Assembly (NCBI GenBank): GCA_946479475.1
Contig: CAMLGG010000260.1
Location: 1 to 7,369, forward strand
Origin: an uncultured Ideonella sp.
GTDB taxonomy: Bacteria > Pseudomonadota > Gammaproteobacteria > Burkholderiales > Burkholderiaceae
Direction: 5' to 3'
Length of the DNA stretch: 7,369 nucleotides
Positions within the stretch are counted from its first letter, which is position 1. The number at the start of each line of letters is the position of its first letter. Shown here in pieces: positions 1 through 7,369 of the stretch. The notes below the pieces were generated by a model. That model did no database searches, was not told where the DNA came from, and saw nothing but the letters and a program-made list of their open reading frames with translations. Made by a program: the position numbers and the translations under genes.

Positions 1-1
1 G

Positions 2-451
2 TTCGATTACATCGTCGTCTGCTCGGTCACCGGCAGCACCCAGGCCGGCATGGTGGTGGGCTTCGCGGCCGATGGCCGGGCCGACCGGGTGATCGGCATC
101 GACGCCTCGGCCAAGCCGGCGCAGACGCGCGAGCAGATCCTTCGCATCGCTCGCCACACGGCAGAGCTGGTCGAACTCGGACGACCCATCACCGACAAGG
201 ACGTCGTGCTCGACGAGCGCTACGGCGGCCCCGAATACGGCCTGCCGAACGAGGGCACGCTGGAGGCCATCCGCCTGTGCGCGAGGCAGGAGGCGATGCT
301 CACCGACCCGGTCTACGAGGGCAAGTCGGCCCACGGGATGATCGACAAGGTGCGCCGCGGCGAGTTCCCCGAGGGCTCTCGAGTGCTGTACGCGCACCTC
401 GGCGGCGTGCCTGCGCTCAACGCCTACAGCTTCATCTTCCGGAACGGCTGA
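2..451 (+). CDS. acdS: 1-aminocyclopropane-1-carboxylate (ACC) deaminase, C-terminal 149 residues (5' end outside window)
   Basis: A pyridoxal-phosphate enzyme of the tryptophan-synthase-beta fold. It opens the cyclopropane ring of ACC, the plant ethylene precursor, giving 2-oxobutyrate and ammonia in the cytoplasm. The frame is open from base 2 and ends at TGA 449-451. The visible part covers roughly the last 45% of a protein normally about 338 aa long; the PLP lysine lies upstream of the window. Family motifs are clear: the [10 protein letters not shown] segment, [22 protein letters not shown] and the C-terminal [14 protein letters not shown]. Two residues that separate true ACC deaminases from D-cysteine desulfhydrases (Glu295 and Leu322 in Pseudomonas sp. 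UW4) are both present: Glu at 317-319 in VYEGK and Leu at 398-400 in AHLGG, with the expected 27-residue spacing. The stop lies 2 nt before the next start, which indicates translational coupling. A regulator such as AcdR, if present, would be upstream and out of view. Confidence 0.95.
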   Translation, partial: FDYIVVCSVTGSTQAGMVVGFAADGRADRVIGIDASAKPAQTREQILRIARHTAELVELGRPITDKDVVLDERYGGPEYGLPNEGTLEAIRLCARQEAMLTDPVYEGKSAHGMIDKVRRGEFPEGSRVLYAHLGGVPALNAYSFIFRNG

Positions 452-453
452 CG

Positions 454-3120
<2,667 letters not shown>

Positions 3121-3132
3121 AACAGCAGCAAC

Positions 3133-3137
3133 AGGAG
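3133..3137 (+). promoter_or_regulatory. Ribosome binding site of the Bug-type receptor gene
   Basis: AGGAG lies 7 nt before ATG 3145. This decides the start: the in-frame GTG at 3139 is only 1 nt from the same motif and is therefore unlikely to be used. Confidence 0.75.
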
Positions 3138-3144
3138 CGTGCCC

Positions 3145-4125
3145 ATGAATGCGAAGCGAGTCCTGATCGGCGTCCTGGCGGCCTGCAGTGCCTGGCTCGC
3201 GCCATGGCAAGGCGCGCTGGCCCAGGCCTACCCGTCGAAGCCCGTCACGCTGGTCATCCCCTTCCCGCCGGGCGGGGCCACCGACATCGTCGGCCGGCTG
3301 GTCGGCAAGAAGCTGGGCGACAAGCTCGGCCAGCCGGTGGTGATCGACAACCGGGCCGGCGCGGGCACCATCGTCGGCGCCAGCTTCGTGGCCAACGCGC
3401 CCAGCGATGGCTACACGCTGTTGATCAGCTCGGGATCCACCTTCACGGCCAACCCCGCGCTGCACGCGAAGCTGGCCTACGACCCGGTGAAGAGCTTCGA
3501 GATGATCGGCGGCGTGGCGCGCGTCTCGCTCGTGCTGCTGGCCACGCGCGACTTCCCGGTCGACAACCTGAAGCAGCTCGTGGCCGCTGCGCAGAAGGCG
3601 CCGGACAAGTACTTCTACGGCTCGTTCGGCAGCGGCACGACCAGCCATTTCGCCGGCGAGTTGCTCTGGAGCGCGGTGGGCGTCAAAGTGCAGCATGTGC
3701 CGTACAAAGGCAGCGCTCCCGCCATGACCGACCTCATCGCCGGCCAGATCCCCCTGACGGTCGACACCGTCGCCGCCGCCCTGCCGCAGATCAAGGCCGG
3801 CAAGATCAAGGCGATCGCGGTGACCGGCCCGACGCGCGCGCCGCAACTGCCCGGTGTGCCGACGGTGGCGGAAAGCGGCTACCCCGGCTTCACTGCCGAC
3901 TCCTGGCTGGCGCTGGCCGCGCCGCGCGGCCTGCCGCCCGAGGCGCGCGCCAGGCTGCAGACGGCCCTGGCCGAAGTGATGAACGATGCCGAGGTGCGCG
4001 ACAAGCTGCTGGAGGGCGGCTTGCAGGCGGCCTACGAGCCGGCCGTCGCAGCGGCCGCGCGCATCGACGACGAACTGCCCCGCATGCGCGCCATTGCGCA
4101 GAAGGCGAACATCAAGGCGGAGTGA
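3145..4125 (+). CDS. Bug/TctC-family periplasmic solute-binding protein (tripartite tricarboxylate transporter receptor)
   Basis: A 326-aa secreted binding protein of usual family length. Residues 1-28 form a Sec signal peptide: Lys4-Arg5, a hydrophobic core from about Val6 to Leu19, and a cleavage site after ALA (26) or AQA (28). The mature protein starts with the Bug hallmark YPSKPVTLVIPFPPGGATD, followed by DNRAGAGTIVGA (68-79), YGSFGSGTTSHFAGE (158-172), HVPYKGSAPAMTDLIAGQI (184-202) and LPGVPTVAESGYPGF (235-249). Bug proteins capture carboxylates or amides in the periplasm. Most are orphans in Burkholderiales without adjacent membrane subunits, as here, where no TctA/TctB gene is visible. 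The ligand cannot be predicted from sequence. It starts 24 nt after the E1 gene and ends 2 nt before the amidase, so its ligand may be the substrate of that amidase or an ACC-related compound; this is inference. Confidence 0.94.
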   Translation: MNAKRVLIGVLAACSAWLAPWQGALAQAYPSKPVTLVIPFPPGGATDIVGRLVGKKLGDKLGQPVVIDNRAGAGTIVGASFVANAPSDGYTLLISSGSTFTANPALHAKLAYDPVKSFEMIGGVARVSLVLLATRDFPVDNLKQLVAAAQKAPDKYFYGSFGSGTTSHFAGELLWSAVGVKVQHVPYKGSAPAMTDLIAGQIPLTVDTVAAALPQIKAGKIKAIAVTGPTRAPQLPGVPTVAESGYPGFTADSWLALAAPRGLPPEARARLQTALAEVMNDAEVRDKLLEGGLQAAYEPAVAAAARIDDELPRMRAIAQKANIKAE

Positions 4126-4127
4126 AC

Positions 4128-5654
4128 ATGGCTGCAGCGCAGGATGAGCTGGTGACGCTTTCGGCGGTCGAGCTGCGCCGGATGATCGGTGCGCGCGAGC
4201 TCTCGCCCGTCGAGCTGCTCGAGGCTTGCATCGCCCGCATCGAGGCGGTGAATCCGTTCGTCAACGCGATCACCGCCACCTGCTTCGATCGCGCCTTCGA
4301 AGAAGCCCGGGCCGCGGAACGGGCGGTCCTCCAGGGTCATCCCCTGGGCCTGTTGCACGGCCTGCCGATGGGCGTGAAGGACCTGGAGGCCACCGCGGGC
4401 CTGCTCACGACCCTGGGCTCGCCGCTTTACCGCGGCAACGTGCCGGCGGCGGACAACACGCTGGTGGCCCGTCTGCGAGCGGCCGGCGCCATCGTCGTCG
4501 GCAAGACCAACGTCCCCGAGCTCGGGGCCGGCGCGAACACCCGCAACGTGGTCTGGGGCGCCACCGGCAACCCGTTCGACCCGCGGCTGAACGCCGGCGG
4601 CTCCTCGGGCGGCTCGGCGGCGGCTCTGGCCTGCGACATGCTGCCGGTGTGCACCGGCTCGGACACGGGCGGCTCGCTGCGCATCCCGGCGGCGCTGTGC
4701 GGCGTCGTGGGCTTCCGGCCCTCGCCCGGGCTGGTGCCGAGCTCGCGCAAGCTGCTGGGCTGGTCGCCGATCTCGGTGGTCGGGCCGATGGGGCGCACGG
4801 TCGGCGAGTTGTGCCTGCAGCTGGCAGCCTCGGCCGGGCTCTCGGCAACCGATCCGCTGAGCTACGCGGTCGACGCGGGCAGCTTCGCCCGACCGCCCGA
4901 GCAGGACGTCGGCCGGCTGCGCGTCGGCTGGACCGAGGACTTCGGCTGCTGCGATGTCGACGAGGACATCCGGCGGGCCTTCCGCCGCAAGATCGGCGCG
5001 ATGAAGCCCCTGTTCGCCCGTTGCGAGGAGCTGCGCTTCGACCTGGGCGACGTGCACCGCTGCTTCGACGTGCTGCGCGCCGAAGCCTTCGTCGCCGGCA
5101 CGCGCGAGGCCTACGAGCGCGACCCGTCCAGCCTCGGCCCCAACACCCGGGCCAACTACGAGATCGGCGCCGCGATGAGCCTGCTGGACAGTGCCTGGGC
5201 GCAGGTCGAGCAGACGCGCATCCTGGCGCGCTGGCGCCAGGCGATGGGGGACTTCGACATCGTCCTGGCTCCGACCACGCCGGTGTCGCCGTTCCCGTGG
5301 ACGACGCTGTATGCCGACACCGTCGAGGGCAAGGCCCAGGCCAACTACTACCGCTGGCTGGCGCTGACGTACGTCGTCACCTTGACGACGCTGCCGGCAC
5401 TGAGCCTGCCTTGCGGCCTGGACGAGCGCGGCATGCCTTTCGGCCTGCAGGTGGTGGGCCGCTTCCGGGGCGACCTGGAGCTGCTTTCGGCGGCGGCCGC
5501 GATGGAGCGGGCGTTCTCGCCGCTGCCCGAGCTGCGCCGCCCGCGCCCGGCACTCGACAAGCTCGGCCCGGTGGAGCCGGCGCTCAGCTCCATCGTCACC
5601 TCCCCGCCGGTGTACGGCGGCGGCGCCTCCGAGGGCGCCGTGTCGGCGGCTTGA
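4128..5654 (+). CDS. Amidase-signature family hydrolase (amidase)
   Basis: A 508-aa amidase-signature enzyme, expected to hydrolyse a carboxamide to an acid and ammonia or an amine. The Ser-cisSer-Lys triad is complete and correctly spaced: Lys84 in GVKD, Ser159 in the GGSSGGSA motif (157-164), and nucleophile Ser183 in DTGGSLRIPAA (179-189). The 75- and 24-residue spacings are the same as in the well-studied member FAAH. The C-terminal part carries APTTPVSPFP (381-390) and GMPFGLQVVG (435-444). About 45 residues follow the last conserved block, ending in a Gly/Ser/Ala-rich tail. No signal peptide is seen, so it is probably cytoplasmic. The ATG at 4128 follows the receptor stop by 2 nt, and GGCGGAG (4116-4122) inside the receptor's last codons can serve as ribosome binding site. 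It is not likely to be GatA, since no gatB or gatC is present. Substrate unknown; hydrolysis of an N-acyl-ACC conjugate is an attractive guess from context only. Confidence 0.93.
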   Translation: MAAAQDELVTLSAVELRRMIGARELSPVELLEACIARIEAVNPFVNAITATCFDRAFEEARAAERAVLQGHPLGLLHGLPMGVKDLEATAGLLTTLGSPLYRGNVPAADNTLVARLRAAGAIVVGKTNVPELGAGANTRNVVWGATGNPFDPRLNAGGSSGGSAAALACDMLPVCTGSDTGGSLRIPAALCGVVGFRPSPGLVPSSRKLLGWSPISVVGPMGRTVGELCLQLAASAGLSATDPLSYAVDAGSFARPPEQDVGRLRVGWTEDFGCCDVDEDIRRAFRRKIGAMKPLFARCEELRFDLGDVHRCFDVLRAEAFVAGTREAYERDPSSLGPNTRANYEIGAAMSLLDSAWAQVEQTRILARWRQAMGDFDIVLAPTTPVSPFPWTTLYADTVEGKAQANYYRWLALTYVVTLTTLPALSLPCGLDERGMPFGLQVVGRFRGDLELLSAAAAMERAFSPLPELRRPRPALDKLGPVEPALSSIVTSPPVYGGGASEGAVSAA

Positions 5655-5661
5655 GCGCGCA

Positions 5662-5689
5662 GGGCCTTCGACAAGCTCAGGCCGAACGG
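5662..5689 (+). repeat. Short intergenic repeat, copy 1
   Basis: A 28-nt unit, GGGCCTTCGACAAGCTC continuing to GGCCGAACGG, begins 8 nt after the amidase stop. It matches copy 2 at 26 of 28 positions with a period of 37 nt. Repeats with this TTCGACARGCTCAGG core are, as I recall, common between genes in many proteobacteria. Confidence 0.8.
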
Positions 5690-5698
5690 GGGGGTGAA

Positions 5699-5726
5699 GG
5701 GCCTTCGACAGGCTCAGGCCGAAGGG
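5699..5726 (+). repeat. Short intergenic repeat, copy 2
   Basis: Direct copy of the unit at 5662-5689, differing at two positions (A to G inside the ACARGCTC core, and C to G near the end). Confidence 0.8.
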
Positions 5727-5798
5727 AGGGGGGGCGCACGCCCCCACCCATTCACCTTTGAGCCTCCCCCCACCCGTTCGCCTTGAGCCTGTCGAAAG
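5701..5798. terminator. Possible bidirectional hairpin terminator made of inverted repeat copies
   Basis: Copy 2 (5701-5724) and inverted copy 3 (5777-5798) can pair over about 20 bp with a loop of about 52 nt that holds a second G/C-rich hairpin (G5730-5734 with C5741-5745). The region separates two convergent genes, where such a structure could stop transcription from both sides. No U-tract follows either arm, so a classical intrinsic terminator is not demonstrated. Confidence 0.35.
5745..5765 (-). repeat. Degenerate, truncated copy of the repeat
   Basis: The 21-nt stretch 5745-5765 (ending ACCTTTGAGCCT) matches CACCCGTTCGCCTTGAGCCT at 5771-5790 with two substitutions and one extra T, then stops before the TGTCGAA half. 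It looks like a partial duplicate of the inverted copy next to it. Confidence 0.5.
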
Positions 5799-5800
5799 GG
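5774..5800 (-). repeat. Short intergenic repeat, copy 3 (inverted)
   Basis: CCGTTCGCC followed by TTGAGCCTGTCGAAAGGG. Its reverse complement reads CTTTCGACAGGCTCA then AGGCGAACGG, so it is the same unit as copies 1 and 2 in opposite orientation. Confidence 0.8.
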
Positions 5801-5815
5801 AACGCGCAGTGCGCC

Positions 5816-5839
5816 GGGCTTTCGACAGGGTCAGCCTGA
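5816..5839 (+). repeat. Short intergenic repeat, copy 4 (degenerate)
   Basis: GGGCTTTCGACAGGGTCAG followed by CCTGA keeps the TTCGACAGG-TCAG core but loses the GCCGAACGG end. It reaches to within 15 nt of the stop of the convergent regulator gene. Confidence 0.65.
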
Positions 5840-5853
5840 CGCGCCCCGGGGCG

Positions 5854-6987
5854 TCAGCCCCGTGCTGAAGGCGCCTTCTCGCCCTTGGCCGTCCTGTACT
5901 GCCACCACGGCAGGGCCCGGGTGAGCGAAAGCACCTCGCCCGGCCGCTCGGCCGGCTCGTAGCCCGGCAACCCGGCCAGCAGCGAAGGCCAGGCGCTGGC
6001 CGCCAGCGCGCCGCGCAACTTCGCCACGCCGGGATGGTCCAGTGCGTCCTTCAGGCACACGAGGAAGTAGTCCTCCTCCAGCAGCGGGACGAAGCCGAGC
6101 CCGTAGGCCGTCGCGGCGGCCTCGATGCCCAGGCCGGCGTCGGCATCGCCGCTGGCCACGACCGCCGCCACGGCGTTGTGGCTGTCCTCCGTCGCCGTGG
6201 CGACCGCGTTCAGCGCGTCGGCCGGGAGCCGGTCGCGCGCCATCAGGTAGTCGGCCAGGAGCCGGGTGCCCGAGCCGGCCTGCCGATGGACGAAGCGCGC
6301 CTTCAGGGCGGCCACCCCAGCCAGGTCGCGCAGGCCCAGCGGGTTGCCGGCGGCCACGATCAGCCCCTGGGTGCGCCGGCTGCAGCCGATCAGCTTGTGC
6401 CGCCCCGGCTTGAGCAGTGGCTTGAGCGCCCTGGCGAAGAGCTGGTGGCCCTCCGGCAGGCGGGGCACGTGGAAGCCGGCGACCAGGCAGCGGCCCTCGG
6501 CCAGGGCGCGCAGGGCATCCAGGCTGCCGGCGAAGCGCAGGTCGATGTGCAGGCGCTCGGTCGCACTGGCGTGGTCGCGCAGCAACGGCAGGGCCAGGTC
6601 GTGGCTGGCGTAGATGGTCAGCACCTGCTGGCTGCCGTCCAGCGCGTCGGCCAGGACCCGCTCCAGCTCGGCCCGCAGCGCCTCGATGTGCGGCGTCAGG
6701 CGGGCCCGGGCGCGCGCCTCGGCCCACAGCATCCGCTCCGCGAAGGGCGTCAGCCGCGCCGGCTGGCCCCGGGCCCAGTGCACGAGCGGCTGGCCCAGGA
6801 CCGTCTCCCAGTGCTTCAGCGAGCCCCAGATGTGGCGGTAGGAAGCTCCGCGCGCCTTGGCGGCGTGCTGGATCGAGCCGTTCTCGTGGATGGCCGCGAG
6901 CAGGTCGAACAGCGGGTTCTGCAGCGCCGCGCCGCGCTGGCCGTCGGACTCGAAGGTGTACTGCAGGTGGACGCCGCGGGTGCGCAT
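5854..6987 (-). CDS. Transcriptional regulator with ModE-like winged helix-turn-helix and PBP-like (PF12727-type) sensor domain
   Basis: A 377-aa two-domain DNA-binding protein. Residues about 25-95 form a ModE/LysR-type winged helix: NPLFDLLAAIHENGSIQHAA, then SYRHIWGSLKHWETVLGQPLV, then the wing ARLTPFAERML. Residues about 120-345 resemble a periplasmic-binding-protein fold used as a cytoplasmic sensor: VLTIYASHDLALPLL (122-136), LVAGFHVP (168-175), the anion-loop-like RQAGSGTR (235-242), and EDSHNAVAAVVASGDADAGLG (267-287). No signal peptide or membrane segment is seen. Such regulators are known next to molybdate/tungstate transport or molybdoenzyme genes; the ligand may be an oxyanion or a pterin cofactor. 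The ATG at 6987 was preferred because the conserved part starts at once (LQYTF). The in-frame ATG at 7176 would add 63 residues of atypical sequence across the intergenic palindromes and would overlap the divergent gene. No good Shine-Dalgarno precedes 6987. The gene is divergent from the ferredoxin gene, its probable target. Confidence 0.85.
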   Translation of the reverse strand: MRTRGVHLQYTFESDGQRGAALQNPLFDLLAAIHENGSIQHAAKARGASYRHIWGSLKHWETVLGQPLVHWARGQPARLTPFAERMLWAEARARARLTPHIEALRAELERVLADALDGSQQVLTIYASHDLALPLLRDHASATERLHIDLRFAGSLDALRALAEGRCLVAGFHVPRLPEGHQLFARALKPLLKPGRHKLIGCSRRTQGLIVAAGNPLGLRDLAGVAALKARFVHRQAGSGTRLLADYLMARDRLPADALNAVATATEDSHNAVAAVVASGDADAGLGIEAAATAYGLGFVPLLEEDYFLVCLKDALDHPGVAKLRGALAASAWPSLLAGLPGYEPAERPGEVLSLTRALPWWQYRTAKGEKAPSARG

Positions 6988-7082
6988 CGACGGGGGCCGG
7001 AAGGCCGGATCGGACAGGGAATCCGACCATAACCCATGGATTCGCCTGAGGGATTGCTCCAGCGTGGAACAACCGGCGGGGC

Positions 7083-7116
7083 CCCTTCGGGTAACGCCTA
7101 GGTTCCACCGGAAGGG
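7083..7116. promoter_or_regulatory. Imperfect inverted repeat, possible second operator
   Basis: Arms CCCTTCGGGT (7083-7092) and ACCGGAAGGG (7107-7116) pair at 9 of 10 positions. Their axis falls exactly on the palindrome CCTAGG (7097-7102). It lies 2 bp left of the ModE-like palindrome and could bind the same or another regulator, or form a hairpin in a long transcript. Function not shown. Confidence 0.4.
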
Positions 7117-7118
7117 CG

Positions 7119-7138
7119 CTATGCAGATGATTGCATAG
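7119..7138. promoter_or_regulatory. ModE-box-like operator: CTATGCA-N6-TGCATAG
   Basis: A perfect 7-bp inverted repeat with a 6-bp spacer (GATGAT). The E. coli ModE box, as I recall it, has CGnTATATA and TATATAnCG half-sites also separated by 6 bp; the left arm here with its flank, CGCTATGCA, agrees at 7 of 9 positions. It sits 36 bp before the ferredoxin ATG, next to a divergent gene whose DNA-binding domain is ModE-like. It is therefore a plausible operator for that regulator, placed to act on the ferredoxin promoter or on both directions. Confidence 0.6.
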
Positions 7139-7158
7139 GTGCCCCTACAGCCCACGCC

Positions 7159-7166
7159 AAAGGAGG
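7159..7166 (+). promoter_or_regulatory. Strong ribosome binding site of the ferredoxin gene
   Basis: AAAGGAGG, a near-perfect Shine-Dalgarno sequence 8 nt before ATG 7175. It is the strongest ribosome binding site in the window and fixes the start of the truncated gene. Confidence 0.85.
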
Positions 7167-7174
7167 CGGAAGCC

Positions 7175-7369
7175 ATGCAGAAGAGCCTTCACATCAACCC
7201 GGACAAGTGCACCGGGTGCCTGCAGTGCGAGATGGCCTGCTCGTACGAGAACTACGCCGTCTTCGCACCCGCCAAGTCGCGCATCAAGGTGTTCGACTTC
7301 CACGAGACCGGACGCAAGGTGCCCTACACCTGCACCCAGTGCGACGAGGCCTGGTGCCTGCACGCCTGC
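7175..7369 (+). CDS. 4Fe-4S polyferredoxin subunit, probable aldehyde:ferredoxin oxidoreductase (AOR) Fe-S subunit, N-terminal 65 residues (3' end outside window)
   Basis: The frame runs open to the window end. The first 65 residues already hold eight cysteines in HycB/DmsB-type order: C12-x2-C15-x2-C18-x3-C22 (KCTGCLQCEMAC) and C53-x2-C56-x4-C61-x3-C65 (CTQCDEAWCLHAC). These are ligands for 4Fe-4S clusters and mark an electron-transfer subunit of a molybdenum or tungsten enzyme. Start and spacing (MQKSLHINPDKCTGC) resemble the small subunit of the W-containing aldehyde oxidoreductases known from Aromatoleum and relatives; that assignment is from memory and less certain than the ferredoxin call. 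No signal peptide is present, so it is cytoplasmic. A catalytic AOR subunit would be expected just downstream of the window. A divergent ModE-like regulator and a ModE-like palindrome upstream support a Mo/W link. Confidence 0.82.
   Translation, partial: MQKSLHINPDKCTGCLQCEMACSYENYAVFAPAKSRIKVFDFHETGRKVPYTCTQCDEAWCLHAC

Larger units (their letters stand above)
6988..7174. promoter_or_regulatory. Divergent intergenic control region between regulator and ferredoxin gene
   Basis: This 187-bp non-coding stretch separates the regulator from the divergent ferredoxin gene and is less GC-rich near its right end. It contains three inverted repeats: GTGGAAC 7064-7070 with GTTCCAC 7102-7108, CCCTTCGGGT 7083-7092 with ACCGGAAGGG 7107-7116 (one mismatch), and a perfect palindrome at 7119-7138. 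No convincing -35/-10 pair or sigma-54 (-24/-12) promoter could be fixed by eye. Confidence 0.6.

Noticed and set aside
2..451. D-cysteine desulfhydrase instead of ACC deaminase
   Set aside because: The Glu and Leu residues diagnostic of ACC deaminase are both present with the correct 27-residue spacing, and the fragment matches the ACC deaminase C-terminus closely.
277..453. N-terminal extension of the E1 gene to the ATG at 277
   Set aside because: It lies entirely inside acdS in another frame. The AceE N-terminus aligns from the ATG at 454, and the extension is Arg-rich nonsense.
5688..5734. G-quadruplex from four G-tracts (5688-5694, 5699-5701, 5724-5726, 5728-5734)
   Set aside because: One loop would be 22 nt and the tracts are better explained as ends of the short repeats; C-tracts just downstream would compete by forming a hairpin.
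4032..5747. 571-codon antisense open frame opposite the amidase and extending into the repeat region
   Set aside because: Low-complexity shadow translation, no ribosome binding site or domain, and its start lies within the short repeats.
5837..5856. GC hairpin (TGACGC with GCGTCA around GCCCCGGG) as intrinsic terminator
   Set aside because: It overlaps the stop codon of the minus-strand regulator and has no following U-tract in either direction; more likely incidental pairing in GC-rich DNA.
7044..7135. Sigma-54 promoter based on TTGC and TTGCA motifs
   Set aside because: No GG dinucleotide occurs at the required 12-nt distance upstream of either GC.
6988..7176. 63-residue N-terminal extension of the regulator to an ATG at 7176
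   Set aside because: It would span the ModE-like palindrome and overlap the divergent ferredoxin start, has no domain similarity, and the conserved part begins at 6987.

Overview
High-GC, densely packed proteobacterial DNA, most likely from a betaproteobacterium of the order Burkholderiales. This placement is inferred from the codon usage, a Bug-type periplasmic receptor sitting beside an amidase, and an intergenic family of short repeats built on TTCGACARGCTCAGGCCGAA. No tRNA, rRNA, CRISPR array, transposase or integrase is visible.

Positions 2-5654 (+) hold four genes with gaps of 2, 24 and 2 nt, so they look like one operon. They are the 3' part of a 1-aminocyclopropane-1-carboxylate (ACC) deaminase gene (acdS), a full-length 888-aa AceE-type 2-oxoacid dehydrogenase E1, a 326-aa Bug/TTT-family periplasmic binding protein, and a 508-aa amidase-signature hydrolase. 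ACC deaminase releases 2-oxobutyrate and ammonia. An E1 of this type could pass 2-oxobutyrate on towards propionyl-CoA, as MdeB is thought to do beside methionine gamma-lyase in Pseudomonas. The receptor and amidase suggest that a carboxylated amide is captured and hydrolysed. A speculative reading is that the operon uses conjugated ACC, such as malonyl-ACC or gamma-glutamyl-ACC, made by plants.

Positions 5655-5853 form a convergent intergenic region with at least four copies of the short repeat, in both orientations. Two of them could fold into a long hairpin and act as a bidirectional terminator.

Positions 5854-7369 are a second, unrelated module. A minus-strand regulator with a ModE-like winged helix and a PBP-like (PF12727-type) sensor domain is divergent from the start of a polyferredoxin gene cut off by the window end. 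The ferredoxin resembles the Fe-S subunit of tungsten/molybdenum aldehyde oxidoreductases. The 187-bp space between them contains a perfect 7-6-7 palindrome, CTATGCA-N6-TGCATAG, whose layout resembles a ModE box. This supports molybdate- or tungstate-linked (or cofactor-linked) control of an aldehyde oxidoreductase operon.
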